Positions 15,827 to 23,855 of a stretch of DNA of 64,000 bases are shown here, one piece after another. Where the stretch lies: contig JALHTG010000019.1 of NCBI GenBank assembly GCA_022865705.1, forward strand, positions 1 to 64,000. Reading direction: 5' to 3'. The stretch's first letter is position 1. Each line of letters begins with the position of its first letter. The notes under the pieces were generated by a model. The model was not told the origin of the DNA. It saw only the letters and a program-made list of their open reading frames with translations, and made no database searches. Source of the DNA: Candidatus Bathyarchaeota archaeon (GTDB lineage: Archaea > Thermoproteota > Bathyarchaeia > 40CM-2-53-6 > JALHTG01). The position numbers and the translations under genes were made by a program.

Positions 15827-16696
15827 TTGATCGTTATTCCTGGCCCGGCATCTGTGAATCTAGGGCGAAGAATCGGGGAGCTGTCGAAGGCGAGAGTTGT
15901 CTCAGTTGAGTTCAAGCGTTTTGCAGACGGAGAGTCATATGTACGGTTTGAAGATGCAGTCAAGAACGAGGATGTAGTCGTTGTTCAGACAACTGGTCCT
16001 CCTCAAAACGAAAACCTGATCCAACTTCTGCTGATGGCAGACAACGCAAGAGACATGGAGGCCAGAAGCATCACGGCCGTTGTGCCTTACCTCGCTTATG
16101 CCAGGCAGGACGATCGGTTCAGATCAGGTGAAGCATTTAGCATAAGAACCATTGTGACTTTGCTGAAGACGTGCGGCGTGAGCAGAATAGTCACAGTGAA
16201 CTCGCACAACCCCGCATTGTTGAAGACTCTGCCTGTGGCAACGGAGGATCTCTCTGCGTTCAGCCTTCTGGCTGAACATTTCAAGAATAGAGGCTTTGAA
16301 GGCGCTTTCTCTGCATCCTTGGGGAAGAAGGGAATGGATGTAGCGATTGAGGCGAACAAGATACTGAAGGGGGGATGCGGCTATGTTTCTACGCAACGAG
16401 ACAGAGTGGGTGGGGAGGTCACCATTGAGAAGAAAACCTTGCCAGTTAGGAAAAGGGATGTCGTGGTTTTTGATGATGTTATGAGCAGTGGTAAGTCTAT
16501 GGCCAAGGCCGTAACCTGGATCAAGGAACAAGGAGCAAGAAGAGTGTACGTCGCCTGTGTTCATGTAATTTTGATCGACGACGGTAGAGAACGTGTTCTT
16601 AAGAGTGGCGCGGAAGGCATCGTGGGCACGGACAGTGTTCCAGGCCCACTCAGTGAGGTATCAATTGCACCTCTGATTGTCAGCACATTGAAGTAG
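15827..16696 (+). CDS. prs: Ribose-phosphate pyrophosphokinase (PRPP synthetase)
   Basis: Makes 5-phosphoribosyl-1-pyrophosphate from ribose 5-phosphate and ATP for nucleotide, His and Trp synthesis. The 289-residue product has the short archaeal length. ATP/ribose-phosphate signatures visible are FADGESYVR (about residues 27-35), PYLAYARQDDRF (about 85-96), and the PRPP-binding loop VVFDDVMSSGKSM (about 213-225). Translation starts at TTG with a strong GAGGAGG element seven bases upstream. It follows the tRNA-Leu gene so closely that a shared primary transcript is possible. Confidence 0.92.
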   Translation: MIVIPGPASVNLGRRIGELSKARVVSVEFKRFADGESYVRFEDAVKNEDVVVVQTTGPPQNENLIQLLLMADNARDMEARSITAVVPYLAYARQDDRFRSGEAFSIRTIVTLLKTCGVSRIVTVNSHNPALLKTLPVATEDLSAFSLLAEHFKNRGFEGAFSASLGKKGMDVAIEANKILKGGCGYVSTQRDRVGGEVTIEKKTLPVRKRDVVVFDDVMSSGKSMAKAVTWIKEQGARRVYVACVHVILIDDGRERVLKSGAEGIVGTDSVPGPLSEVSIAPLIVSTLK

Positions 16697-16974
16697 GGAG
16701 CGTTACACGGGCCAGCATGGCGCGCGCTAAAGGAGAGAATCAAGATCTACACTCTCTGAATCGACGGAAACGATGTGGAAGAATAGGAGGCTTTGCTCGT
16801 CAAGCATCGACCTAAACAGATAGAGACTAATCTTGGACGATAGAGAATTGACTCATTTCCATGTTGATGTATCATATCCCTGCTTGGCGTGAGGTTTGAG
16901 CCATATGTATACGCGAGTGGTCGCTTCGGCACCTTTCAAATTCGTTCACGGCAAAAAGGCTCTTAACGGCTCAG

Positions 16975-17520
16975 ATGAGACCTTCTGTAGCAGAGGTTGG
17001 GAGAAACATGCCTCTTAACTGGATCGGTGCCTTCAAGAGAGCCTTGGTCTACTTCATTTGGCTCATTGTCTGGGGAATTCTCGGAATATTGATGATGGCC
17101 ATAGGCGCCTATGTCGCCACAGTGCCACTCACCAACTTGTTTGCTGGGAAGACTCCAGCAGTTGAAACTGAACTCATCACAGGGATCGTTCTGCTCATTC
17201 TTGGCTATATCATCACCATGCTCGGTGCAGTAGCTACTTTAATCCGCCTGGTCTACCAGCTCTCATTCGAAGCCACTCAAGAAGCCATGACTAAAGGAAA
17301 GCCCACTGGGACTGCTCCTAGTGTTGCGATGCCCATGACGGAGATCAAGCTTACGCCAACTGCCGTGCAGCCAGTTGTTCAACAACCTTCACCTGAAATT
17401 TCACGACAACCAATGGGTTCGACCGCACCACCAGCACAACAGAAGTACTGTGCCTTCTGTGGAAGAGCCATAACAATAAGCTCAAGGTTCTGTCCGTTCT
17501 GCCAGCGAGCACAGCCCTGA
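16975..17520 (+). CDS. Membrane protein with C-terminal zinc ribbon
   Basis: Unknown function. The 181-residue product has two long hydrophobic segments (about residues 21-50 and 68-92), a Pro/Gln/Thr-rich cytoplasmic linker, and a C-terminal zinc ribbon with C-x2-C and C-x2-C pairs (CAFC and CPFC, the last 25 residues). This layout is frequent among uncharacterised archaeal membrane proteins. An internal ATG at 17008 (MPLNW) would remove 11 residues and is a plausible alternative start. The 278-base gap upstream holds a GCGCGCGC tract at 16720-16727 and nothing else I can identify. Confidence 0.7.
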   Translation: MRPSVAEVGRNMPLNWIGAFKRALVYFIWLIVWGILGILMMAIGAYVATVPLTNLFAGKTPAVETELITGIVLLILGYIITMLGAVATLIRLVYQLSFEATQEAMTKGKPTGTAPSVAMPMTEIKLTPTAVQPVVQQPSPEISRQPMGSTAPPAQQKYCAFCGRAITISSRFCPFCQRAQP

Positions 17521-17529
17521 TCCAGATTT

Positions 17530-19110
17530 CTATGAATGCTTCAGAACTCTGCCAGCCAAGGCGCCGGTATGCTTGCCCTTGTTGATCGTGAGAACACCGT
17601 TCACGAACACATACTCTATTCCTTTCGGGTATCTCTTCGGGTCGGCATAGGTCGCCACATCGGTCACCTTGTCAGGGTCAAAGACAACCAGATCAGCCCA
17701 TGCACCGGGCCTAATCACTCCTCTGTCTCTCAACCCCAGCTTCTGGGCAGGAAGTGAGGTCATCTTGCGTACTCCTTCGGGAAGGCTGATGATGCCTCTG
17801 TCACGGACATAATGTCCCAGAACCCTAGGAAAGGTTCCATAGTTCCGAGGGTGCGGATGCCCTTTACCCAAGATGCCGTACGGAGCTAGCGCAGAACCGT
17901 CGCTGCCTATCATAGAGTTTCTGTAGCTCAGCACGTATTCCACATCTTCTTCCGCCAGACCGAAGCGCACGACGCTAACAGCAAGGCTTTCCTCGATTAG
18001 GAGGTCAAAGGTAAAGTCGAATGGATCCTTCGTTTTCTTCGCTAGCTCCGAGATGAACCTGCCCTGGTACTCCTTGTGTCTAGGGCAATGGGCGATCATT
18101 GTTTTATTCCAGTGAGCTGATGAGAGAGAGCCTCGCTCCATGTCTCGTCTGACCTTTGCTCGGAACTCCGTTGAGCGTAGGCGTTCAAGGATCTTCTCTG
18201 GTCCCCCTTCATGCGCCCAGTCTGGAAGCATGTTGACTAGACCGAAGCTAGACGCAACATATGGGTAGACGTCACACGTCACATCAACGCCTCTTCTTCT
18301 TGCATCTTCCATCAGCTTCCTTGCCTGCTTCACCTTTCCCCAGTTCTTCCTTCCCCCCGCCTTGTGATGTGAGATCTCAACTGGAATTCCTGATCTCTCT
18401 CCGATTGAGATTGCTTCCTTCACAGCCGCAAACAGTGTGTTGCCTTCTCCTCTTATGTGAGATGTGTAGATCCCTCCATGCGACGCTACAACCTTTGCCA
18501 ATTGAACAATCTCACTCGTCTTTGCGTAGCTACCAGGGGGATAGATCAAACCGGTCGAGAGTCCGAACGCGCCTTCTCTCATCGACCTATCGAGCATGAT
18601 CTTCATCTTCCCCAACTCTTTCGCGGTGGCACGACGGTTATCATATCCCACTGTCATCTTTCGTAGATTGCCGTGCCCGATCAGAGGTGCAACATTAACA
18701 GCTATGGCTCTTCTCTCAAGCTTTGTAGCGTATTCGGCAAAGCTTGAATAGTCTAGCTTTACACCGGCTTTTACAAGAGGAGCCCCCGTTCTCTTCATCT
18801 CTTCTTTGATCGTCTTGTCAATTGGGGCTCCTGAGTCTCCGCAGTTCCCAATGACTTCTGTTGTGACGCCTTGCCTGATTTTGCTCTCCGCCTTCGGATT
18901 GATTAGAAGCGCATCATCCGAGTGTGAGTGCATGTCAATGAATCCGGGAGTGATCACAAGGTTTCTCACGTTGATTCGGCTTTCAGCTCGTCTCGATTCC
19001 AAATCGCCGATCTTTGCTATCTTGCCACGGTCTATTCCAATGTCCGCTTTGAACCAAGGGTTCCCTGTCCCATCAATAACATATCCATTCCGTAGCACAA
19101 TTTCGACCAT
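17530..19110 (-). CDS. N-acyl-D-amino-acid deacylase (amidohydrolase family)
   Basis: A 526-residue amidohydrolase that hydrolyses N-acyl-D-amino acids or related acylated substrates. The N-terminal beta-sandwich segment (GTGNPW and IDRGKIAKIG) leads into the metal site HSHSD (near residues 61-65). Later come the GNCG loop, which carries the conserved cysteine of D-aminoacylases, the SHIRGE segment, the ISHHKAGG histidine motif, and the GSDG(S)A aspartate near residue 400. The product is complete. It converges with the upstream membrane protein gene, leaving only nine bases. It fits the peptide and D-amino-acid catabolism seen elsewhere in the window. Confidence 0.88.
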   Translation of the reverse strand: MVEIVLRNGYVIDGTGNPWFKADIGIDRGKIAKIGDLESRRAESRINVRNLVITPGFIDMHSHSDDALLINPKAESKIRQGVTTEVIGNCGDSGAPIDKTIKEEMKRTGAPLVKAGVKLDYSSFAEYATKLERRAIAVNVAPLIGHGNLRKMTVGYDNRRATAKELGKMKIMLDRSMREGAFGLSTGLIYPPGSYAKTSEIVQLAKVVASHGGIYTSHIRGEGNTLFAAVKEAISIGERSGIPVEISHHKAGGRKNWGKVKQARKLMEDARRRGVDVTCDVYPYVASSFGLVNMLPDWAHEGGPEKILERLRSTEFRAKVRRDMERGSLSSAHWNKTMIAHCPRHKEYQGRFISELAKKTKDPFDFTFDLLIEESLAVSVVRFGLAEEDVEYVLSYRNSMIGSDGSALAPYGILGKGHPHPRNYGTFPRVLGHYVRDRGIISLPEGVRKMTSLPAQKLGLRDRGVIRPGAWADLVVFDPDKVTDVATYADPKRYPKGIEYVFVNGVLTINKGKHTGALAGRVLKHS

Positions 19111-19251
19111 CTATGATCACTTGTCTGCTAACAACTAAGCGAAGTTCAGGCTCTTCTGCTTTTGCAGGCATTTTGCGGATAGTTTACTTCAGATTCGTGA
19201 CGCGCGCGTAGAGGCGAATAGATCCCTAGCTAACGCTGGAAGAAGCTGTGG

Positions 19252-19269
19252 AAAAATGCGATAAAAAAA
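19252..19269 (-). terminator. Poly-T terminator of the membrane operon
   Basis: On the minus strand, after the stop of the last operon gene at 19297, there is a run of seven T (19263-19269) preceded by a C-run, then a second run of five T (19252-19256). Archaeal transcription ends on such T-runs without a needed hairpin. Confidence 0.6.
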
Positions 19270-19296
19270 GGGGGAAAATGAAGGTTTGTGCTGTCG

Positions 19297-20025
19297 CTAC
19301 TTTGATTTTGCTGGTTTGGGCCAGGGTCTCTTCTCGGCAGGAATCATGGCGTACACCAATAGTATCAGTACTATTGGCAATGCGACCATGGCTCCTGGAA
19401 GAGGTAGCCATTGAGACTTCAAAAAGTCGAGTCTGCCGAAGATCATGGTAATCCTTGATAGGAACCCGTTGGCGAATGAGTAGCCGAATGCCGCCATCAT
19501 GCTATACCGTGCGATTTTCGAGATGATCCCTAGGTTGCCTTTGTGTATGCCAGGGAACGTGAACACGAAGAAGTAGACCACGCATAGTACGATGATGATG
19601 AAGACTAGATTGCTGAAGGCGGTCCATGGGTCTACGCCGAGAACCTTCATTGTGACGGTGGATTGGATTTGTGCGATGAACTCCGAGGTAACTGTGGATC
19701 TCATTGATAGCCCTATACCTATCCCAACCATCAACGCTAGCGGGAACCTGCTGATCCAGAAGTACTTCCCATGGTACCTTGAGTAGAGGAGTATTCCTAG
19801 CAGGAACACGACAATGTAGAGCATAGATCCTTTCGTGAGTGGAATCCAGCCGTACCTTATCACGTTGTCGATTCCTAATACGATGAGGTTCCCAGCTGCA
19901 GCCCCGACGTAAGTGTGCTCGGCGAACTTGAACCACATATTGTCCCTGAAAGTGTAGCTGTAGGCCCAAATCGTGAATAGCGCAGCCAACCATATCGAAG
20001 TAACAGATGCTAGATCCATTGCCAT
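19297..20025 (-). CDS. Polytopic membrane protein of unknown function (operon gene 4)
   Basis: Not recognised. About 242 residues with seven or so hydrophobic helices spread over the whole length and a short Lys/Pro-rich C-terminal tail (EKRPWPKPAKSK). The ATG at 20025 is preceded at eight bases by a perfect AGGAGGT ribosome-binding site; a TTG one codon earlier is the alternative. It follows the preceding gene by about 12 bases and is the last of four same-strand genes (22340 to 19297) that all encode membrane proteins, so the four probably form one complex. Confidence 0.75.
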   Translation of the reverse strand: MAMDLASVTSIWLAALFTIWAYSYTFRDNMWFKFAEHTYVGAAAGNLIVLGIDNVIRYGWIPLTKGSMLYIVVFLLGILLYSRYHGKYFWISRFPLALMVGIGIGLSMRSTVTSEFIAQIQSTVTMKVLGVDPWTAFSNLVFIIIVLCVVYFFVFTFPGIHKGNLGIISKIARYSMMAAFGYSFANGFLSRITMIFGRLDFLKSQWLPLPGAMVALPIVLILLVYAMIPAEKRPWPKPAKSK

Positions 20026-20037
20026 CAACTTAACCTC

Positions 20038-20886
20038 CTATGCTTTCTTCTTAGAAGCTCTCCTTCCGAAGTATGCGATGTTCCCGACTACGACGAATGC
20101 GGCCACAAGAATCCCAGTGAAAGTCATTACGTCTGCACTCGCTATCCCTCGTGCAGGTACCTTAACAAGTGACTCCATCTGACCTGCCTGTGCACCCGAC
20201 GTCAACGAAACTATCTGACCTGCCCTCATATATGGCAGCATCGTCGGCATCATGAGAGCTAACACGTTACACAGGTACGGTGTCTTATACGGTGTGTACC
20301 ACTGCCGCACCCATCCTTCTGACTGGTCTCCTCCTGTCGTGTAGCATATCAGTAAGTTGACGGTGGTGGCACCTTTGACCCCTTGCATCACTGGATACTG
20401 GTCAAGCGAGGCTCCTTTATAGTCGGTGGAGGTCAGCGCTCTCAGATCCTTTCCCAAAGCTGCCATTGCTGTCTCGATCCCTGCGAAGTAGCCTAGCATG
20501 ATGTAGTCGACGCCGTACTTCCTGCCGTATTTTTCAGGGTTGACTTCAGCCATAGCCTTGTCCCAAAGCAGCGGTCCCTCTTGGGTCGTTGCCACGCCAA
20601 TCACTCTCAGTCCTCCTTTTCTGAAAATGTGGTGATACACGGCAACGGCAAACGGGCCACATTCTGGTTCTCCTCCACCCGAGTATCCTTGGTCGATGAT
20701 AATTGCAGCGCCACTGGGTAGCGCTTCAATCGTGTCATACCATTTCTTCACTTCAGGTGTTACGGGTAGGGGAAGGCCCATCGGGTTAATCATGGGCAGA
20801 ATGAAGGCTATCAATAAAAGTCCGTACAAGAATTCCCTAGGCAGGTCTTCCAACTTTTCCCAGATGTTCTTTTCTTGCTTGCTCAT
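20038..20886 (-). CDS. Membrane protein with large soluble alpha/beta domain (operon gene 3)
   Basis: Not a family I can name. The 282-residue product has an N-terminal helix (about residues 16-37) and a C-terminal helix (about 252-272) flanking a 200-residue soluble domain. The domain starts with a beta-strand and glycine loop (IIIDQGYSGGGEPECG), which recalls a nucleotide- or thiol-containing Rossmann-like site, and contains the motif YxxxGYFAGIETA. Given the two-helix topology, the domain may be outside the cell. The ATG at 20886 has GGTGA eight bases upstream; the GTG at 20898 overlaps the previous gene. The N-terminal fold resembles that of operon gene 1, hinting at distant homology. Confidence 0.75.
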   Translation of the reverse strand: MSKQEKNIWEKLEDLPREFLYGLLLIAFILPMINPMGLPLPVTPEVKKWYDTIEALPSGAAIIIDQGYSGGGEPECGPFAVAVYHHIFRKGGLRVIGVATTQEGPLLWDKAMAEVNPEKYGRKYGVDYIMLGYFAGIETAMAALGKDLRALTSTDYKGASLDQYPVMQGVKGATTVNLLICYTTGGDQSEGWVRQWYTPYKTPYLCNVLALMMPTMLPYMRAGQIVSLTSGAQAGQMESLVKVPARGIASADVMTFTGILVAAFVVVGNIAYFGRRASKKKA

Positions 20887-20894
20887 GTCTGATT

Positions 20895-21551
20895 TCACCT
20901 TTCAGCCTCAGTTAGTCGGCCAAGGAATCCAGTTTCCCTGCCGATCATCGTTCGTATTCCGAGAGCTATGGCTCCAAGGGCTGCTCCCATCATGATTCCT
21001 CGCTGCGCTGAAGTTGTCGGAACCGAGCTAAGCCAGTTCTCCATGGTTACGAGGATCGGGACGTTCACTGCAAGCGCTGGAGCGTTCTTCAACAGAACTA
21101 TCAGTCCCACGATCATAAGAACTGCTGCCTCCGAGTTGCGCGCTCTAAGAGCTCGATAACAACCAGAAGCAATGTAGAACCCCGTGGAAGAGTAGATTGT
21201 TGCGCTGAGTGCGAAGAGGGTTGAGTTGTATAGCCATTGATACTCAGGCCCGGTATACTTCAAGGAAACGCCGACAACAGCGAACAATATGAGCATGACG
21301 AGTAAACAAATGCTGTATGGCCACTGTCCAGGAGTGCGTCGGGAGATGTGTCTTGTGTGAACGTAGAACAAATTGACTGCGCCATAGCCTAGTGCGAACG
21401 CTGAGAGTATGACGCCCCAGTTCTGTAGGTCTGTGACCACTGGGCTCGTTCCTGGGATCTTCAAGAAATAGTCCGCCATCACAATCACAGCAACGCTGCT
21501 TAGCAGTAGGATCGGTAATTGCCTTCTAACGAGTAGAGACAATATTCTCAC
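20895..21551 (-). CDS. Polytopic membrane protein of unknown function (operon gene 2)
   Basis: Not recognised. 218 residues, six or so transmembrane helices, Arg-rich loops (HTRHISRRTPG, RALRARNSE), ending in a polar tail with GRETGFLGRL. It starts at GTG directly after the stop of gene 1 (a TTG three codons in, behind AGGTGAG, is an alternative) and its stop lies in the ribosome-binding region of gene 3. The tight spacing argues for coupled translation and a common complex. Confidence 0.75.
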   Translation of the reverse strand: MRILSLLVRRQLPILLLSSVAVIVMADYFLKIPGTSPVVTDLQNWGVILSAFALGYGAVNLFYVHTRHISRRTPGQWPYSICLLVMLILFAVVGVSLKYTGPEYQWLYNSTLFALSATIYSSTGFYIASGCYRALRARNSEAAVLMIVGLIVLLKNAPALAVNVPILVTMENWLSSVPTTSAQRGIMMGAALGAIALGIRTMIGRETGFLGRLTEAER

Positions 21552-22340
21552 CTACATTTTCAGGAGATCGACGATAATGGAAGTGCCAGCCGCAGTAGCG
21601 ACGATACCGAGGATCGTCAGTATCAATGCTAGGGCTTTGCCGAGATCTTGGCCTCGTATGCTGCCGACTTGCGTGGGATCCTTCGATAGATAGGCGCCTG
21701 CAGCATAGATCTCCTCGGCTATCAGCAGATAGTCGCATACGACGGCGAAGAACGGGATCTGGTATCCTCTAGCTGTACCGGCCAACTGGATAGAGCCGAC
21801 TCTAAAGAATGTCTCCGCGAATAACTGTGACTCTGCGTAGAAAGGTCCGATCATTATGTTTGCCGCTGGGCGTTCTCTCTCGGCGTAACCTTGCACAGCG
21901 GATGAGTAGGCGAACTGGTCACCTGACATGTATCTAACTTGGATCTCAGCGTTGAACGCATCAGCCTTGCCCTCCTTTATGTACGCTGCTCTCATCACTT
22001 CGGTTGCGATTGGCATCATTTCTGCCAAGAACACCGTGTAGACGACCCTGACGCCATACTTGGCACACAACTCGGAAACATGTCCGAGAACAGCCATAGC
22101 TGCGATGAGTTGAGGTAGCACCGGGTCAGTCAACGAACCTCCACCGCCCGTTGTGAAATGCACCGATTTGTTGGTTTCAGCAGCCCTGCCAACCATCTCC
22201 GGCAGCGCGTCAAGCCCTGGAAGCTTTCGAAAAGAAGGAAGTTTCTTCTTTGCCATCATCATGCTGACAAGAGCGAAAATCCATATAGCGATCAACGTTC
22301 CTAGTGCGAAAATTCTTCCTGTTGCTAACAATGATGTCAC
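21552..22340 (-). CDS. DUF6754-like membrane protein (operon gene 1)
   Basis: From memory of the family, this 262-residue product matches the proteins labelled DUF6754, found in Chloroflexota and some archaea; function unknown. Visible features are an N-terminal helix (about residues 10-30), a basic juxtamembrane stretch, the motif LPGLDAL, a soluble domain with GDQFAYSSAV, the highly conserved run ANIMIGPFYAES, a second run GTARGYQIPFF, and a C-terminal hydrophobic helix near residues 237-258. Start is GTG at 22340. A strong TATA box lies about 40 bases upstream. It leads the four-gene operon. Confidence 0.78.
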   Translation of the reverse strand: MTSLLATGRIFALGTLIAIWIFALVSMMMAKKKLPSFRKLPGLDALPEMVGRAAETNKSVHFTTGGGGSLTDPVLPQLIAAMAVLGHVSELCAKYGVRVVYTVFLAEMMPIATEVMRAAYIKEGKADAFNAEIQVRYMSGDQFAYSSAVQGYAERERPAANIMIGPFYAESQLFAETFFRVGSIQLAGTARGYQIPFFAVVCDYLLIAEEIYAAGAYLSKDPTQVGSIRGQDLGKALALILTILGIVATAAGTSIIVDLLKM

Positions 22341-22373
22341 CTATTTTTTTCTAAGACGAGTAGTGCTGGGTTC

Positions 22374-22384
22374 TTTTATAACAC
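22374..22384 (-). promoter_or_regulatory. TATA box of the four-gene membrane operon
   Basis: Minus-strand GTTATAAAAGA preceded by the purine-rich AGAAAGT as a BRE candidate. A transcript start about 26 bases downstream (near 22352) would leave a leader of roughly 12 bases before the GTG at 22340. This is one of the best TATA matches in the window. Confidence 0.65.
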
Positions 22385-22570
22385 TTTCTAGCCACCCAGA
22401 CCTCTCTGGCTGAGGAAATCATCGCTTTTATTAACCAACAAAGGCGCTCGCAGTACCCATGTGCCTAGATCTACCCCGCCTTGCCAGCTCCTCTGAAATG
22501 CATCTCACTTTCATGAGGAAGACCAAGAAAGGCCTCATGTCACCGAACATCTCCCTTTGCCTCGCGGCCC

Positions 22571-22966
22571 TTAACTCTTGCCGCTTGTATCAGGTCGGTG
22601 AAACGCCCTTGCAAAGAGACCTCCCAAGAATCCCCCTATCATGAAACCAAAGAAATAGATCACCATTCCCCAGAGGGCTTCGTTCAGTTCGAAGACTATG
22701 AGGCGAAAAACCATGTTCGTCATCCAAGTTCCAAGCCCAACTCGTATCCCAACATGAATCTGTCTTGTCCGCATTTTGCGGGTCAGACCAAAAGCGCTCA
22801 GGAAAGCAGCCTCCAGATAGACTAGTGCGGAGAGAAGTGTCAGGTTCAACGCCGTCTCCCCCGGGAAGTAGAGCGAAGCGAGGAAATCCCAAAACCACGC
22901 AATTCCGCAAGCGAAGGCTGCCGCGCCCACGTACTTCTCCAACCTTGGTGAAAGCTTCTCCTTCAT
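22571..22966 (-). CDS. Small membrane protein, four predicted helices
   Basis: Unrecognised 131-residue membrane protein with about four hydrophobic segments, ending in a GG-rich helix (GFMIGGFLGGLFA) and a short polar tail. I place the start at the ATG at 22966, which has AGGAGAG upstream; the open frame extends to 23158 but the extra N-terminal 64 residues have no protein-like character. It is divergent from the MazG-like gene. No pathway context is evident. Confidence 0.6.
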   Translation of the reverse strand: MKEKLSPRLEKYVGAAAFACGIAWFWDFLASLYFPGETALNLTLLSALVYLEAAFLSAFGLTRKMRTRQIHVGIRVGLGTWMTNMVFRLIVFELNEALWGMVIYFFGFMIGGFLGGLFARAFHRPDTSGKS

Positions 22967-23177
22967 GCCGCCTCTCTCCTCACACATCTCTGATGATTTC
23001 ATCGAGTGCAATGCAGACTTGTACAATAAATGTCTAAGACTACTACGAAGGTTTCTCCAATGATGAACAGGACAATACGGGGATCCCCTACAGCCATTTT
23101 CATCGGTCCACTTAAAGAGGTTCAACAGAATATGTTGAAACAAGTTGGAGAACAGCACTCCAGTTGATGATGAGAAG

Positions 23178-23471
23178 ATGACAACGATCTCTGAGTCTCA
23201 GGAGTTGATGAAACGAACATATCTCCAGAGAGACAAGAAGAAGGGAACATATGCCACTTTACTACGGATGACCTCTGAAGTAGGAGAAATGCTTGATGCC
23301 GTTCTAAGGAACGATCTGCCCCAAATTCATGCTGAAGCTGCGGATGTTCTCGCCTGGCTATGTAGCGCCTGCAATCTCCTTAGTGTAGATCTTGAGAAGG
23401 CTTTCCTTAACAAATACGGGAATGGTTGCCCCAGATGCTGCCAAGTTCCTTGCGCATGCAAGGGTCCATGA
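23178..23471 (+). CDS. MazG-like nucleotide pyrophosphohydrolase
   Basis: A short all-alpha NTP pyrophosphohydrolase relative (97 residues from the ATG at 23178; a TTG at 23145 would add 11). The EVGEMLDAVLRND segment and the downstream EAADVLAWL form the E-x2-E...E-x2-D metal site of MazG. The C-terminus carries a cysteine-rich tail (C-P-R-C-C-x3-C-x-C) seen in archaeal members. It probably removes non-canonical nucleotides. It lies just upstream, in opposite orientation, of the winged-helix and DP2 genes. A TATA-like CTTAAAG at 23111-23117 would favour the TTG start. Confidence 0.78.
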   Translation: MTTISESQELMKRTYLQRDKKKGTYATLLRMTSEVGEMLDAVLRNDLPQIHAEAADVLAWLCSACNLLSVDLEKAFLNKYGNGCPRCCQVPCACKGP

Positions 23472-23576
23472 CTCCGACTAACTGTTCCAATGGCAGCTTT
23501 CCCTCATCTCGTGATTGCGGTATCTCAACAAATGCTCGCACGTAACGTCAAACCTTGAGAATTTCCGGATCCCAAC

Positions 23577-23846
23577 CTACCTCATAAGACTCTGCTGTCC
23601 GAACTTGGTTAACGCCCAAAAATAGCCTCTCTTCGTGCCTGACCGAGTAACTATTCGTTCTTTCATCAGAAGACGAAGATGGTGGGCAGCGCATGCATAG
23701 CTAATTCGAGACTTCTCTGAGATCTCAGTAATCGTTCCCGCACCACGTTCCATAGAGGAAAGCACCTTGGTCCTAGAGGCCAGGCCTGCCCTCACGTTCT
23801 TCATCGTGGTGAGATACGCCCTAGGATTGTACACGTTCCTTGACAT
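23577..23846 (-). CDS. Winged-helix transcriptional regulator (ArsR-like)
   Basis: An 89-residue DNA-binding protein. The helix-turn-helix is seen in TEISEKSRISYACAAHHLRLL followed by a wing (TRSGTKRGYFWAL; the first motif is a description of residues about 39-59). There are no metal-binding cysteines, so it is not a metal sensor of the classical type. It starts nine bases after the DP2 stop on the same strand, so it may be co-transcribed with the polymerase gene. Confidence 0.75.
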   Translation of the reverse strand: MSRNVYNPRAYLTTMKNVRAGLASRTKVLSSMERGAGTITEISEKSRISYACAAHHLRLLMKERIVTRSGTKRGYFWALTKFGQQSLMR

Positions 23847-23855
23847 ATCACATCA

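Noticed and set aside
16747-16932. 61-residue minus-strand frame between prs and the zinc-ribbon membrane gene
   Set aside because: Short, no ribosome-binding site, polar low-information sequence; treated as noncoding.
22344-22350. T-run on the plus strand as terminator
   Set aside because: No plus-strand gene ends nearby; the run lies in the leader of the minus-strand operon.
23164-23210. C/D-box-like pattern (TGATGA, CTGA, TGATGA) at the start of the MazG-like gene
   Set aside because: No box D follows at the needed distance and the stretch is inside the coding region; the motif repeats are explained by codons.
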